This document shows positions 1 through 9,641 of a stretch of 40,605 nucleotides of DNA, one piece after another. This stretch comes from Bacteroidota bacterium (lineage in GTDB: Bacteria; Bacteroidota; Bacteroidia; Bacteroidales; F082): positions 1 to 40,605 of the forward strand of contig JACNJS010000011.1 in NCBI GenBank assembly GCA_014382445.1, in the 5' to 3' direction. A model generated the notes under the pieces. The model was not told where the DNA came from. It made no database searches and saw nothing but the letters and a program-made list of their open reading frames with translations. Every line of letters starts with the position of its first letter. Positions within the stretch are counted from its first letter, which is position 1. The translations under genes were made by a program, and so were the position numbers.

Positions 1-514
1 CTTTGTTGATGAGCAAAATTATATGAATTTAAAAATTATGAGAATTATTGATGAGCTAAATCCGATTTATACTTACAGTTCGGCGCAAGAAGAAGAAGGT
101 AAAGAGCATCTAACATTGCTATGTGAGGAGTATAATCTATGTCAAAAATTGGTGGGATTATATGATACTTCGGAAGCCTGTTTTCATTATCAAATTCATG
201 TTTGCAAGGGGGCATGTATAGGTCAGGAGCCTGTAAAGCTTTACAATGCCAGAGTTCATGAGGCAATCGGAAATTATCAGTTTGACCGACAGAACTTTTT
301 TGTAATCGATAACGGAAGAAATGATGGTGAAAGCTCAGTTGTGAAAATTGAAAATGGTAAATATATCGGTTTTGGATATTTAAGTAACGAACTGATGAGT
401 GACGACCTAACCCAAATGCATGACTGTATTGTTTGCTATAAAGATAATAAGGAGGTACGGAGGATTATTAACACTTATATAAAAAAGAACAAATCGAAGG
501 TTGTTGAGTATTAA
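1..514 (+). CDS. Exonuclease/GIY-YIG (UvrC-like) family protein, C-terminal part (5' truncated)
   Basis: The reading frame is open from base 2 into an ATG at 23, so the gene almost certainly begins before the window and the ATG is internal. The visible part, about 170 residues, contains the segment LCQKLVGLYDTSEACFHYQ followed by CKGACIG and YNARV. That pattern is typical of the region after the GIY-YIG nuclease domain in Bacteroidota proteins that combine a DnaQ-like 3'-5' exonuclease with a UvrC-like module, often annotated as DNA polymerase III epsilon. The later stretch FFVIDNGRNDGESSVVKIE is also characteristic of that family's C-terminus. No catalytic domain lies within the window, so the function is inferred from the tail alone. 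The stop codon at 512-514 overlaps the stop of the convergent solute-binding protein gene by a few bases. Confidence 0.65.
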   Translation, partial: FVDEQNYMNLKIMRIIDELNPIYTYSSAQEEEGKEHLTLLCEEYNLCQKLVGLYDTSEACFHYQIHVCKGACIGQEPVKLYNARVHEAIGNYQFDRQNFFVIDNGRNDGESSVVKIENGKYIGFGYLSNELMSDDLTQMHDCIVCYKDNKEVRRIINTYIKKNKSKVVEY

Positions 515-2160
515 TCTGTATGAACTTTTTTAACCTTCTCCAGATTTAACATGTTTATTGGGTTAATGGTCATACCGGTAATATCTTTTTGGATGAACCT
601 TATAACCTTATCATAATAAAGAACAGCAACCGGTGCTTCTTCCATTATTAAACTGTCGATAGTGCGGTAGTGCCTAATTCGTGTGTTAACATCCGTAATG
701 TTAAAAGACGAGAGATAAAGTGAATCAATAATGGGGTTTGACAAATGGGTATAATTAGGACCATTCGGTGTAAAGTTTTTTGTGTAGAACATCGAAAGGT
801 AATTTTCTTCATCAGGATAATCTGCAATCCATGATGCTCTGAAAAAATTAAGTTTGCTATGAGCTTTCATTTCACGAACTGTGGCGGCAGGCGAAACTTC
901 AATGTTAATTTTAATACCAACATCTTTTAATTGCGACTGAACAAACTTACACAGGTCCAGATAATCGGGTGTTGTAACAAGAGTAATTTCAGGGATGGGA
1001 TTTTCAGAGTTGTAACCTGCATCTTTAATCAGTTTTTTCGATTTCTCAGGCTCATAATCATAGCCATAACCGGCATTCTCGTCGAATGTTGGCATGCCTT
1101 TAGGAATAATCCCTTTTGTGCCGGGAGTCCCAATTCCGTTTCTAAGATAGTGTATCATCTTTTGCCTGTTGAAACCATAATTTATTGCCATACGCACGTT
1201 CTTGTTTAGAAGTGGATTTTCTTTTACCGTCGATAATGAAGTATCAACCATGAATGCAAAGTATTCGGTGTTTAGGAAAGGACCTTCAATTATGCTAAAC
1301 CTGTTGGTGAATTTTGATTTCAACATACCCGATCTGGTTAATAATTCGTCTTTATATGAAGGATCAATGCCAGAAATGAAATCAAAATTTCCTTTAACAA
1401 ATTCCATAAATGCTATCATCTTATCAATTAAAAACGATACCGCAACACCATCCAGATAAGGCAATTGATCTCCGTTGTATTCTTCAAAGTAATTAGGATT
1501 TCGATGGAGCACGAGTTTAATATTCTCAATCCAGTTTTGTAATTTAAAAGGACCAGTTCCTACAGGATGTTTCCTGAAGTTGGAACCGTATAATTCTACA
1601 GCTTCGTGCGGGATAACCGAACAGTATTTCATGCTCAAAATTCCCATGAATGGGGGGAAGGGCTGTTTTAATTCAATGTTTAAAGTGCTGTCGTTTAAGG
1701 CGTAAATTGCGTAATTGTTATCAGTATTTTTTACATTCGACAATACCCATGCACCAGGTGAAGCAGTTTTTGGATTGAGTAATCGATTGAAGCTAAAAAC
1801 AAAATCGCTTGCAATTACTTTTCGTGTAACGCCATTGAATGATGTATCAGGATGAAAAAAAACATCATCACGTAAGTAAAAAGTATAGTTAAGCCCATCT
1901 TCCGATATTTTCCAGCTCTTTGCTATTGATGGTACAACATTTAAACTATCATTAAGTTTTACTAAACTGTTATATAGCTGATTACATACCCAAATGTGAG
2001 CCTGATCGCGAGAAAAGGCAGGGTCTAATGAAATAATGCCCGCTGATTCATTGTAAGAAAAAACTGATTTCTCAGAGTTGTATTGCTTAGAAGTGCATGA
2101 ATTCAAAAACAAAATTGATATTACAACGATAAAAAGAAAATGTTTTTCTATCACTATCAT
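511..2160 (-). CDS. ABC transporter solute-binding lipoprotein, peptide/nickel type (SBP_bac_5)
   Basis: This 549-residue protein starts with a short hydrophobic signal ending in a lipobox (LNSC, Cys about residue 22), so it is predicted to be a lipoprotein. The mature part has the OppA/DppA pattern: LDPAFSRDQAHIWVCNQLYN near the N-terminus, SWKISEDGLNYTFYLRDDV for the first lobe, and HPVGTGPFKL followed by the NPNYFEEYNG segment. Family members bind oligopeptides or other small ligands and hand them to an ABC permease. No permease or ATPase gene is adjacent, so the partner must be encoded elsewhere or the protein works as a stand-alone sensor or binder. It follows lon by 75 bp on the same strand, with a small palindrome but no clear terminator between them. 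The family call is secure; the ligand is unknown. Confidence 0.85.
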   Translation of the reverse strand: MIVIEKHFLFIVVISILFLNSCTSKQYNSEKSVFSYNESAGIISLDPAFSRDQAHIWVCNQLYNSLVKLNDSLNVVPSIAKSWKISEDGLNYTFYLRDDVFFHPDTSFNGVTRKVIASDFVFSFNRLLNPKTASPGAWVLSNVKNTDNNYAIYALNDSTLNIELKQPFPPFMGILSMKYCSVIPHEAVELYGSNFRKHPVGTGPFKLQNWIENIKLVLHRNPNYFEEYNGDQLPYLDGVAVSFLIDKMIAFMEFVKGNFDFISGIDPSYKDELLTRSGMLKSKFTNRFSIIEGPFLNTEYFAFMVDTSLSTVKENPLLNKNVRMAINYGFNRQKMIHYLRNGIGTPGTKGIIPKGMPTFDENAGYGYDYEPEKSKKLIKDAGYNSENPIPEITLVTTPDYLDLCKFVQSQLKDVGIKINIEVSPAATVREMKAHSKLNFFRASWIADYPDEENYLSMFYTKNFTPNGPNYTHLSNPIIDSLYLSSFNITDVNTRIRHYRTIDSLIMEEAPVAVLYYDKVIRFIQKDITGMTINPINMLNLEKVKKVHTD

Positions 2161-2197
2161 CTTTTATTGTTAAGTTCTACAATTCAACTCTTCAATC

Positions 2198-2211
2198 CCG
2201 ATATTTATCGG
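2198..2211. repeat. Short perfect palindrome between lon and the solute-binding protein gene
   Basis: CCGATATTTATCGG reads the same on both strands as a 6-bp stem with a 2-base centre. It lies in the 75-bp gap after the lon stop. No T-run follows on either strand, so it is not a convincing intrinsic terminator. It could be an operator, an RNA-processing hairpin or a small dispersed palindrome. Confidence 0.4.
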
Positions 2212-2235
2212 ATGAGGACACTGGAATGTAGGTTA

Positions 2236-4674
2236 TTATTCAATCAGCAAAGGGTTGCTAACTTTTGTATTTAAAAGAGCGTGGTCCATAACTTCGAGCA
2301 TATTGTCAACATAAATAAATGTTAGTCCTTTAATATACTTCTCTTTTATATCTTCAATATCTCGCCGATTCTCTTTTGAAAGTAGAATTTCTTTTATGTG
2401 AGCACGTTTGGCTGCAAGTATTTTTTCTGTTATACCACCTACGGGAAGTACTTTTCCTCTAAGAGTTATTTCACCCGTCATGGCCAATTTTGCTTTAACT
2501 TTACGCTGCGTAAAAGCTGATACCAGGGCAGTAAGCATTGTAATACCGGCTGAGGGACCATCTTTTGGTGTTGCCCCTTCAGGAACATGAATATGCACAT
2601 TCCACTTCTCAAACATTTCGGGGTTAAGCCCTAATGGCTGATGATGAGCTTTTAAATATTCATACGCAAGACTTGCCGATTCTTTCATTACATCCCCTAG
2701 ATTTCCTGTTAGTTTCAGCTCTCCCTTACCTTTACTTAAGCTCACTTCAATAAACAATATTTCACCGCCAACTGCTGTCCATGCCAAACCAGTTACTACA
2801 CCGGCAACATTATTTGTAATGTCTTTATCTTTTTGAAATCTGGGGATTCCCAATATTTCATTGAGATCGCCCAGCGATAATTTAGGCTCGTAAGGTTCAT
2901 TCATGGCTATGAATTTTGCCCTGTTTCGGATAACTTTTGCAATTTGTTTCTCAAGATGACGAACACCAGCTTCCCTTGTGTAATCATCAATTATTTTCTC
3001 AATAGTATTTTTACTGAATTTTACCTGATGAACCTTAACGCCATTTTCCTTGAATTGTTTAGGTAATAAATGTTTTTTTGCAATCTCAATTTTTTCTTCC
3101 AGAAGATAACCGCTAAGGTTGATTATTTCCATTCTGTCACGCAAAGCCGGGTGTACGGTTGATAAAGTGTTGGCAGTAGCAATAAACATAATATTTGAGA
3201 GGTCATACTCAACCTCTAAATAATTGTCGTAAAATTTGTTGTTTTGTTCAGGGTCAAGTACTTCAAGGAGGGCTGCCTGAGGATCACCGCTATAATTATT
3301 GCCACTAACCTTGTCAACCTCATCCAGCATAAAGACAGGGTTTGATGTTTTAACTTTTTTAAGACTTTGAATTATTCTGCCTGGCATTGCGCCGATATAA
3401 GTTTTTCGATGGCCGCGTAATTCTGCTTCATCCCGAACACCGCCTAACGACATGCGTACATATTTTCTGCCCAATGCATTGGCAATTGATTTACCAAGAG
3501 AAGTTTTGCCAACTCCCGGAGGGCCAACAAAACAAAGTATTGGCGATTTCATATTATCCTTTAGCTTAAGCACAGCAAGGTGTTCAATAATTCTGTCTTT
3601 TATCTTTTCAAGTCCGTAATGGTCGTTATTGAGTATTTTTAATGCGTTGTTTAAATCCAGATTATCTTTTGAAAACTCATTCCAGGGTAATTCAGTAAAT
3701 AGGTCGAGGTATCCTAATTGTATTGAATATTCGGCTGCTGCCGGATTCATCCGCTGGAGTTTAATCATTTCATTCTTAAAAACTTCCGCAGTTTCTTTCG
3801 ACCAGAGCTTTTTCGCAGCCTTTTCATTTAATTCCCTTATTTCACTGTCGTGGGGGCCGCCTCCAAGTTCGTTCTGAATAGTTTTAAGCTGCTGATTTAA
3901 CATAAAATCACGCTGCTGTTTATCCATATCAACTCGTACCTTCTTCTGTATATCATGTTTAAGATCAAGCATTTGAAGTTCTTTTGTCATGATTTCCAAT
4001 ACCCGGTTGGCGCGTTGTTCCAGGTCGGTCATTTCCAGAAGGCTCTGCTTTACATCGTTATCAACATTTAAGTTAGAAGATATAAAGTTCAGTAAAAAAA
4101 CTGCACTTTCGATGTTGTTAATTGCAAAAACAGCTTCAGACGGTATTGCCGGTGACTTCTCGATAATTTGTATGCTGAGGTCTTTTACTGAAGATATTAA
4201 TGCATTAAAGTTTTTGTCATCTGGTACATCACTTATGTATTCCAGGCTAATAATTTTGGCTTTATAATATGGTTCTGATTGAGTTATCTCGGTTATTTTA
4301 AATCGTTTTTTCCCCTGGATAATAGCAGTAGTGTTTCCATCCGGCATCTGCAGGATTTTTATTAGCCTTGCCATAGTTCCTGTTTTTTGCAGGTCATCTG
4401 TTTCAGGATCTTCAATTTCAGCGTCTTTTTGGGCAACAACGCCGATAGTTTTATTTCCCTGGTAGGCTTCTTTAATCAGCTTAATTGATTTATCCCTTCC
4501 AACGGTAATTGGTATTACCACGCCAGGGAACAATACTGTGTTTCTTAAAGGTAGAATGGGCAATTCATCAGGAACGTCTTCTGCATTCATCATTTCTTCA
4601 TCTTCAGAAGAAAGAAGCGGAAAAAATTCTGTTTCTGTGTCAACAATGTCTGTTAATCCAAATATTTTATCCAT
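2236..4674 (-). CDS. lon: ATP-dependent protease Lon
   Basis: This 812-residue protein has the full LonA layout. An N-terminal substrate-binding domain (about 38-230, beginning [18 protein letters not shown]) leads through a coiled linker to an AAA+ module with Walker [10 protein letters not shown] at about 384-392 and Walker [10 protein letters not shown]. The C-terminal protease domain has the catalytic serine in PKDGPSAG at about Ser708 and the catalytic lysine in TEKILAAK at about Lys751, the same 43-residue spacing as the E. coli dyad. Lon degrades misfolded and regulatory proteins in the cytoplasm and is usually heat-shock inducible. The N-terminal extension before the LON domain, about 35 residues and acidic, is common in Bacteroidota. 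No clear -7 TAnnTTTG box was found in the 225-bp upstream gap, in which nothing else is recognisable. All catalytic residues are present. Confidence 0.98.
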   Translation of the reverse strand: MDKIFGLTDIVDTETEFFPLLSSEDEEMMNAEDVPDELPILPLRNTVLFPGVVIPITVGRDKSIKLIKEAYQGNKTIGVVAQKDAEIEDPETDDLQKTGTMARLIKILQMPDGNTTAIIQGKKRFKITEITQSEPYYKAKIISLEYISDVPDDKNFNALISSVKDLSIQIIEKSPAIPSEAVFAINNIESAVFLLNFISSNLNVDNDVKQSLLEMTDLEQRANRVLEIMTKELQMLDLKHDIQKKVRVDMDKQQRDFMLNQQLKTIQNELGGGPHDSEIRELNEKAAKKLWSKETAEVFKNEMIKLQRMNPAAAEYSIQLGYLDLFTELPWNEFSKDNLDLNNALKILNNDHYGLEKIKDRIIEHLAVLKLKDNMKSPILCFVGPPGVGKTSLGKSIANALGRKYVRMSLGGVRDEAELRGHRKTYIGAMPGRIIQSLKKVKTSNPVFMLDEVDKVSGNNYSGDPQAALLEVLDPEQNNKFYDNYLEVEYDLSNIMFIATANTLSTVHPALRDRMEIINLSGYLLEEKIEIAKKHLLPKQFKENGVKVHQVKFSKNTIEKIIDDYTREAGVRHLEKQIAKVIRNRAKFIAMNEPYEPKLSLGDLNEILGIPRFQKDKDITNNVAGVVTGLAWTAVGGEILFIEVSLSKGKGELKLTGNLGDVMKESASLAYEYLKAHHQPLGLNPEMFEKWNVHIHVPEGATPKDGPSAGITMLTALVSAFTQRKVKAKLAMTGEITLRGKVLPVGGITEKILAAKRAHIKEILLSKENRRDIEDIKEKYIKGLTFIYVDNMLEVMDHALLNTKVSNPLLIE

Positions 4675-4899
4675 ATTTTGTTTTACGGTTCAGTCAATTT
4701 GTCAGCCGCCTGATTTTCAATTTCAGATACCGACCTGTAGTATTCATTAAATCAATAAGATAGCAGCCTGATTTTAACCACAGTCTTATTTGTAAAAAGA
4801 TATTGAGTATTAGTCAATTAATATGCCAAATATCAAGGTCATACTTATTAAACTTATCATTTCGGCTGTTAGATATGTATACTCTGATCGGTAGAATTT

Positions 4900-6075
4900 T
4901 CATTTTTTATTGTGAGTAAGCTCGTAAATGTGATTAAAAATAGACTCTTCTGTTTGATCAAATTCCATATCTCGTCGGGCAAACACAGCTTTAGCAACAT
5001 CAACAGATTTTTTAAAATTATAAGTTTTTAAACCATGTGTCCCTCCCCACATAAACGAAGGAATAAAGTTCCGCTGAAATCCAGAACCGTAAATGTTACT
5101 GGAGACACCAACAACAGTACCTGTGTTAAACATTGTGTTTATGCCCGATTTTGAATGGTCGCCCATAATAAGTCCGCAGAATTGTAATCCCGTATTAACA
5201 AATGTATTATAGTTGTATGACCACAGCCTTACAATGTCGTATGTATTTTTTAAATTGGAAGTATTTGTATCAGCACCAAGGTTACACCATTCACCAATTA
5301 CTGAATTTCCCAAAAAACCATCATGTCCTTTGTTGCTGTACCCAAATATAACGGAGTTATTAATTTCACCGCCAACCTTGGAATAAGGACCAATGGTTGT
5401 TCCAGAATAAATTTTTGCATCCATTTTAACTGTACTGTGTTCGCAAAGTGCAAAGGGACCACGTATTTTACTGCCTTCCATTATTTCGGCATCATTGCCA
5501 ACATAAATCGGTCCGTCGGTTGTGTTTAAATATGTATATTCTGCTTTTACGCCTTCTTCAAAAAATATCTTGCCAGGATCTCCAATTATAAAGTTTGTGT
5601 TAGAAATTTTTGAAGATTTACGGTTATGTGTAATGAGTGAAAAATCGTTTAATATGGCTTGATGGTTAAGTGAGAAAATATCCCAGGTGTTTTCAATTTT
5701 CAAAAAGTACGTCTTTGTTTCAATTAATTGATAATTAGCACTATTTATTTTATGAATGTTAGAAGTATCCGGTCTTATTGCAATTTCAAAATCTTCTTTT
5801 TTTAGTATCTGACCGGGTAACAAGCTTTCAATCTCTATAACCAAATCATGATTAGGAAGTACCGAACCTGCAATTAATACATTATCATCAGAAATTATTG
5901 TTGGATATTTTTTATTTAAATATTCCTCAGTTTTAGTTGAAGTACTTGCGTTTAAAACTTGCTCCCATTTTTCTTTGATTGTGAGAATACCAATCCTTAT
6001 ATCGGCAACCGGCCGTGTGAGTGTTAAAGGAAGAAGCTTATTACGAGCTGGTCCGTCAAATAATATATAATTCAT
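4900..6075 (-). CDS. GlmU-like sugar nucleotidyltransferase/acyltransferase (Bacteroidota type)
   Basis: This 391-residue protein begins MNYILFDGPARNKLLPLTLTRP, the diagnostic N-terminus of the Bacteroidota GlmU-like family. The N-terminal half (about 1-150) resembles a reduced nucleotidyltransferase. The C-terminal half (about 165-370) has the short-period repeats of a left-handed beta-helix, for example AEIMEGSKIRGPFALCEHS, AKIYSGTTIGPYSKV and NNSVIFGYSNKGHDGFLGNS. By family, it is thought to make UDP-N-acetylglucosamine for peptidoglycan and LPS, either the uridylyl transfer or the acetyl transfer step. The classical GxG-x-G-T-x-M nucleotide-binding signature of E. coli GlmU is not visible, so the exact reaction is uncertain. 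It lies downstream of the rpmE2 terminator and is probably transcribed on its own. Confidence 0.85.
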   Translation of the reverse strand: MNYILFDGPARNKLLPLTLTRPVADIRIGILTIKEKWEQVLNASTSTKTEEYLNKKYPTIISDDNVLIAGSVLPNHDLVIEIESLLPGQILKKEDFEIAIRPDTSNIHKINSANYQLIETKTYFLKIENTWDIFSLNHQAILNDFSLITHNRKSSKISNTNFIIGDPGKIFFEEGVKAEYTYLNTTDGPIYVGNDAEIMEGSKIRGPFALCEHSTVKMDAKIYSGTTIGPYSKVGGEINNSVIFGYSNKGHDGFLGNSVIGEWCNLGADTNTSNLKNTYDIVRLWSYNYNTFVNTGLQFCGLIMGDHSKSGINTMFNTGTVVGVSSNIYGSGFQRNFIPSFMWGGTHGLKTYNFKKSVDVAKAVFARRDMEFDQTEESIFNHIYELTHNKK

Positions 6076-6141
6076 AATCCGATTAAAAAAGAAATAAAAA
6101 TACTACAAATTATTCAAGTAAGGTTTAATAGGATTTAAGCT

Positions 6142-6173
6142 CAAAAAAAAAGTCTTTGCGTTAAACAAAGACT
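6142..6173 (-). terminator. Rho-independent terminator after rpmE2
   Basis: On the minus strand the arms AGTCTTTG and CAAAGACT (6151-6158 and 6166-6173) form a perfect 8-bp stem with a 7-base loop, followed directly by nine T residues (6150 to 6142). It lies about 85 bp past the rpmE2 stop and 66 bp before the GlmU-like start, so it separates these two units. Confidence 0.85.
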
Positions 6174-6258
6174 CTTATAATAATTTTAGCAAATAGTTGA
6201 TGGGCAATAATTGCTTTCTGAATAAGGTACAGCAATAAATCAAAGCAGTTGAAATACT

Positions 6259-6525
6259 TTACTCTGTTTTCTTATCGAAATGCTTTTTATATTTATTTTT
6301 AAACTTGTCAACACGACCGGCAGTATCAACCAGCTTCATTTTTCCGGTGAAAAACGGATGTGATTTATTTGAAATTTCAAGCTTTACCAGTGGGTATTCT
6401 TTGCCGTCTTCCCAAACAATATTGTCTTTAGTGTTTGCAGCTGACCTTGTGATAAATGCGTAATCGTTCGACATATCTTTAAAAACGACTAATCTGTAAT
6501 TTGTTGGATGAATATCTTTCTTCAT
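6259..6525 (-). CDS. rpmE2: 50S ribosomal protein L31 type B
   Basis: This 88-residue basic protein begins [19 protein letters not shown] and contains [23 protein letters not shown] in shorter recognisable blocks ([17 protein letters not shown]). It is clearly L31. It lacks the CxxC zinc-binding pairs of the type A form and carries the longer insertion of the type B (zinc-independent) form. L31 bridges the two ribosomal subunits. Many Bacteroidota have only the type B form, so its presence does not by itself indicate zinc limitation. The gene is flanked by a possible promoter upstream and a strong terminator downstream, so it is probably a monocistronic unit. Confidence 0.97.
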   Translation of the reverse strand: MKKDIHPTNYRLVVFKDMSNDYAFITRSAANTKDNIVWEDGKEYPLVKLEISNKSHPFFTGKMKLVDTAGRVDKFKNKYKKHFDKKTE

Positions 6526-6560
6526 TTTTACTGATTTTATATGCTTCTTAAAAAGGGCTG

Positions 6561-6568
6561 CAAAAGTA
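6561..6568 (-). promoter_or_regulatory. Possible -7 box for rpmE2
   Basis: TACTTTTG on the minus strand matches the Bacteroidota -7 consensus TAnnTTTG. It lies 36 bp before the rpmE2 start, immediately after the acyl-CoA reductase stop. No good -33 TTTG was found at the usual distance, so support is limited. Confidence 0.35.
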
Positions 6569-7651
6569 TTACCTTTCGTAATTATATCCTAATTTTTTAA
6601 TCAAAAAATTCATTGTATCAACTCCGTCAGCATAATCCCATAACTGTGGCTGTTGACTAGTACCCGGTGATATGGATTCTTTAATATCTTTTGAAATTGA
6701 AACCACGCATTGAATTTTATGATCGTTAAGTTGTAACTGCTGGTTAACCAGCTCAATATTAGTATAATGCTGAAAATGAAGCACGCTTACAGGCGATGAA
6801 AAACTACTATTTTCTGTAAGTAACATGTTACCAGAATCGTAATGCTGCGTCCTGTTTACCAGATAAATAGCTTTGTTATATTCATAATTGTTAAAATACT
6901 TATTATGGATGTTTACCTTACTATTTGAAGAACAAGCATCCAAAAAAGGTGTAAAATTATAACCTTGAGGAACCATAATGTGTGAAACATTCCTGCAGCC
7001 TAAACCATAATACATAAAAATATCCTCTGTAAAGTTGTGCATGTCGTTATCTGTTTCATCACCAGTCAATACGGCAATACCAGCTCTGTTTTTTCTGATA
7101 ATATTAGGATAACCACCAAAATAATAATCAAAATACCTGGATGTGTTGTTGCTTCCGGTTGCAATAATTGCATCAAAATCCTTTAGCTGATCAACTGTGA
7201 AGCTGATCGATTCTTTAAATCCGGGTTCAATATTAATAAGCAATTCAGCAATAATTGGAAGTAGTTTGTTATCATCCGCTGATAGTTTAGCTTTAATCTT
7301 ATTTCCAGATATCAGCACACACAAGAAATCATGAAATCCAACAATTGGAATATTTCCGGCCATTACTACACCAATAGTTTTGGGTGTTGCAGTGTATAAT
7401 AAATTTTGTTTGTATGGCTCAACCCAATCATTAATGTTCGCATACGTCAGGCTCTTTCCCAAGGAAGTAAGCATATACCTTACGTTATCTTCAATAAACC
7501 AACCGTTATGATGAACTGCCTCAACTACTGTTTTTTCAAGTTTATTTAATATTTCGTATTGAAATAACTTCTTTTCTTTGTTTTTTCCAACTTCCAGAAG
7601 TAACTCTCCAAGAGATGCGAAAGCCTGTATTCTATTATTCAGACTGATCAT
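6569..7651 (-). CDS. Acyl-CoA reductase, LuxC family
   Basis: This 360-residue protein matches the LuxC-type acyl-CoA reductase family, which is related to aldehyde dehydrogenases. Visible marks include [19 protein letters not shown] (about residues 93-111), the [13 protein letters not shown] nucleotide-binding stretch, [13 protein letters not shown], and the presumed catalytic cysteine Cys219 in [11 protein letters not shown]. In Bacteroidota this gene is common and is not tied to bioluminescence; no luxAB homologues are in the window. The family reduces acyl-CoA or acyl-protein thioesters with NAD(P)H to aldehydes, but the natural substrate in this group is unknown. The gene stands between the PD40 lipoprotein and rpmE2 with its own possible -7 box. 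Confidence 0.85.
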   Translation of the reverse strand: MISLNNRIQAFASLGELLLEVGKNKEKKLFQYEILNKLEKTVVEAVHHNGWFIEDNVRYMLTSLGKSLTYANINDWVEPYKQNLLYTATPKTIGVVMAGNIPIVGFHDFLCVLISGNKIKAKLSADDNKLLPIIAELLINIEPGFKESISFTVDQLKDFDAIIATGSNNTSRYFDYYFGGYPNIIRKNRAGIAVLTGDETDNDMHNFTEDIFMYYGLGCRNVSHIMVPQGYNFTPFLDACSSNSKVNIHNKYFNNYEYNKAIYLVNRTQHYDSGNMLLTENSSFSSPVSVLHFQHYTNIELVNQQLQLNDHKIQCVVSISKDIKESISPGTSQQPQLWDYADGVDTMNFLIKKLGYNYER

Positions 7652-7664
7652 TTAGATTTTTTTG

Positions 7665-7672
7665 CAAAGGTA
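7665..7672 (-). promoter_or_regulatory. Possible -7 box for the acyl-CoA reductase gene
   Basis: TACCTTTG on the minus strand matches TAnnTTTG and lies 13 bp before the start codon, which would give a very short 5' leader. A matching -33 element is not evident. Confidence 0.35.
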
Positions 7673-7734
7673 TAAAATGATTGAATGAGAAAATGGATTC
7701 TGGATGAGTAACTATGGTTTAACAGGGATATACT

Positions 7735-8817
7735 TTAATCTTCAAAATTAACAAAATCTCGCACTTTGAATGGTAAGCCAACGTAATACAAATCAAATCC
7801 TCCCTTACCGCCTGGCCTGTTTGAAGAAAATATCATCAGGTCGTTTTTAAAATTCTCAACCTCAATTGTCACCGGTCTGAATTCGTCAAATTCTGTATTT
7901 ATTGTCTCCCCAAAGTTAACGGGTTTCGACCATATTCCGTTTTCATACCATGAATAATAAAGGTCGTAACCGCCAAATCCACCTGAACGATTGGAGGTAA
8001 ATACCATTAAACTGGCATTAACGAAAGGGCATTTGTCTTCGGATATCGAATTTACTGTAGAAATCCTGACAGGAGTAATTATAGTGTCACTTTTAAGCAT
8101 TTCGATAAAATCATCACTCTCGGGAAGTGCAATACTGTATATTCCATTACTTCCATCGATGTTGGCGTTAAATATTAACTGCTCAAATTTGTTGGGATCA
8201 ATATTCCAATAACTTACATCATCAATTTCTTCACTAAAGAAAGAGATATACTGAGCATCAGTTAAATAATCAATCATATGAATTTCAAAAGGTCCGTGAT
8301 AAGTTCCTGTTTCACTACCATCAGATTGAAAATAAACAAACTTCGACTTGAAACTATTTGTTTCATAATTTGAAGAATATGTGATTAAATCATATCTGGC
8401 ATATTCATTTTGATTGTAAGATGTCCAGTAATTTAATGCGTAGGGTCCAAATTCGTTAGCTGGAGTATTGATCATTTTAAACAAAGTATCAGTAAAATCA
8501 GTATTGTAGTATGTTTCAGAATTACTGATTGACAGAAGCCCGGTTTCCATGTCCCACCAAATGTGAAGATTATCTCCAATAACATCGAATTCTTGTCCTG
8601 CACTATTTCTGTTGGATGAAAAATAAAGATACTGTGTATGTCGAATTATAGGCAATGCCATATTATAATCATCGTATTCCGAGTTCACTTCGTAGAAATT
8701 AACAGGATATCTGGGAAAAAATCCCTCTCTATATAGGGGTTTATTATTAATAAACGGACATCCACTAAAAATAATAGCAAATAGGATAAAGATAGCAAAT
8801 ACATATAAGTTTTTCAT
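7735..8817 (-). CDS. PD40 (TolB-like beta-propeller) lipoprotein
   Basis: This 360-residue protein has an N-terminal hydrophobic segment ending in FSGC (Cys about residue 20), a likely lipobox. The body contains repeated PD40 strand motifs: YLYFSSNRNSAGQEFD, VFTSNRSGGFGGYDLYYS and IFSSNRPGGKGGFDLYYV, which are typical blades of a TolB-like propeller. In Bacteroidota such proteins are often exposed lipoproteins and frequently accompany OmpA-like or T9SS components. Here it stands alone, 159 bp downstream of the AlbA_2 gene and 83 bp upstream of the acyl-CoA reductase gene. No enzymatic domain is visible. A protein-interaction role at the envelope is an inference from the fold only. Confidence 0.75.
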   Translation of the reverse strand: MKNLYVFAIFILFAIIFSGCPFINNKPLYREGFFPRYPVNFYEVNSEYDDYNMALPIIRHTQYLYFSSNRNSAGQEFDVIGDNLHIWWDMETGLLSISNSETYYNTDFTDTLFKMINTPANEFGPYALNYWTSYNQNEYARYDLITYSSNYETNSFKSKFVYFQSDGSETGTYHGPFEIHMIDYLTDAQYISFFSEEIDDVSYWNIDPNKFEQLIFNANIDGSNGIYSIALPESDDFIEMLKSDTIITPVRISTVNSISEDKCPFVNASLMVFTSNRSGGFGGYDLYYSWYENGIWSKPVNFGETINTEFDEFRPVTIEVENFKNDLMIFSSNRPGGKGGFDLYYVGLPFKVRDFVNFED

Positions 8818-8976
8818 TATAATTTTTTTCGGATATTAAAGAAAATACCATGCCAAAAGGATGAGATACTTTGCAACCAGGCAATTTAGAACGAGTTAAA
8901 ACTATGTGAGGAGTGAAATTGGGAAAAAGAAATAATTTGGTTGAGGTACTATAATGTACTCTTGGTATTGATACAT

Positions 8977-9624
8977 TTATTCCGTAGGATCGCATAATGA
9001 AAATGAACTGTCAAACTCGCTCACATTCATTTTTATTACCTTCATAATAATTAGCTCTGCCAACAAATTCTCTGTTTTAAATCTTGATAATTCTAACATA
9101 GGTATTAGTTGACTTAACAACAAGGAATTGTGTTTCTTTAATATTTCCATTAATCTTTTAACTTCTTCTGAATAAATCAGTTTAATGTCTTTGGTCCCAA
9201 TTAGTTTTTGCCATATCTTCATTTGAACACCATTAGCAAGTATATTTTGATCATTAACCCGTACATAGGCTCTTAATTTTCCCTTGTTATCAGGGGCACG
9301 GTGTGGAGCCATGTTGCTTTTAGAGATATAAACCTCGAGCACTTTCTTCCCTTCTACTACCCACTCTTTTGAATTAAAATTAAGCACAGGAGTGCAATAT
9401 TTAGCTGCAGCATTTTCAATCATATAGTATTCTTCCTCCAACCTAATCCCTGAAATATTTCCGTTATCCTTAACGCCAATTAGCAGTTTGCCACCCTCAG
9501 TGTTTGCAAAGGATACTAACGAACGCGCAATTTTCGGAGGATCGCTTACTTCAAATTTGAAGTCGAGATGTAACCCTTCCCCTTGTTCAATCAGACATAT
9601 TATTTTATGCTTTTTTTTGATCAA
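8977..9624 (-). CDS. AlbA_2 (Schlafen AlbA_2) domain protein
   Basis: This 215-residue protein carries an AlbA_2 domain over about residues 10-140: EQGEGLHLDFKFEVSD, IARSLVSFANTEGGKLLIGV with DNGNISGI, and the YVRVNDQNILAN strand. The domain is found in putative transcription regulators and ATP-binding proteins and resembles the Schlafen core. The remainder (about 145-215) is a small basic helical region that could be a winged-helix-like DNA-binding module, although no typical motif stands out. The longer relatives often have an ATPase-like C-terminus, which is absent here. The gene begins 17 bp after pyrI and is probably the third gene of the pyrB operon. A nucleic-acid or regulatory role is inferred, not shown. 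Confidence 0.75.
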   Translation of the reverse strand: MIKKKHKIICLIEQGEGLHLDFKFEVSDPPKIARSLVSFANTEGGKLLIGVKDNGNISGIRLEEEYYMIENAAAKYCTPVLNFNSKEWVVEGKKVLEVYISKSNMAPHRAPDNKGKLRAYVRVNDQNILANGVQMKIWQKLIGTKDIKLIYSEEVKRLMEILKKHNSLLLSQLIPMLELSRFKTENLLAELIIMKVIKMNVSEFDSSFSLCDPTE

Positions 9625-9641
9625 AAGAAAAACTATAAATA

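Noticed and set aside
2198-2211. Palindrome after lon considered as a terminator
   Set aside because: No T-run follows on either strand; kept only as a palindrome.
8765-8995. Minus-strand frame of 76 codons overlapping the ends of the AlbA_2 and PD40 lipoprotein genes; a segment FTPHIVLTRSK looks vaguely like a 2'-5' RNA ligase motif
   Set aside because: It overlaps the lipoprotein signal-peptide coding region in another frame, and the second HxT motif and the rest of that fold are missing.
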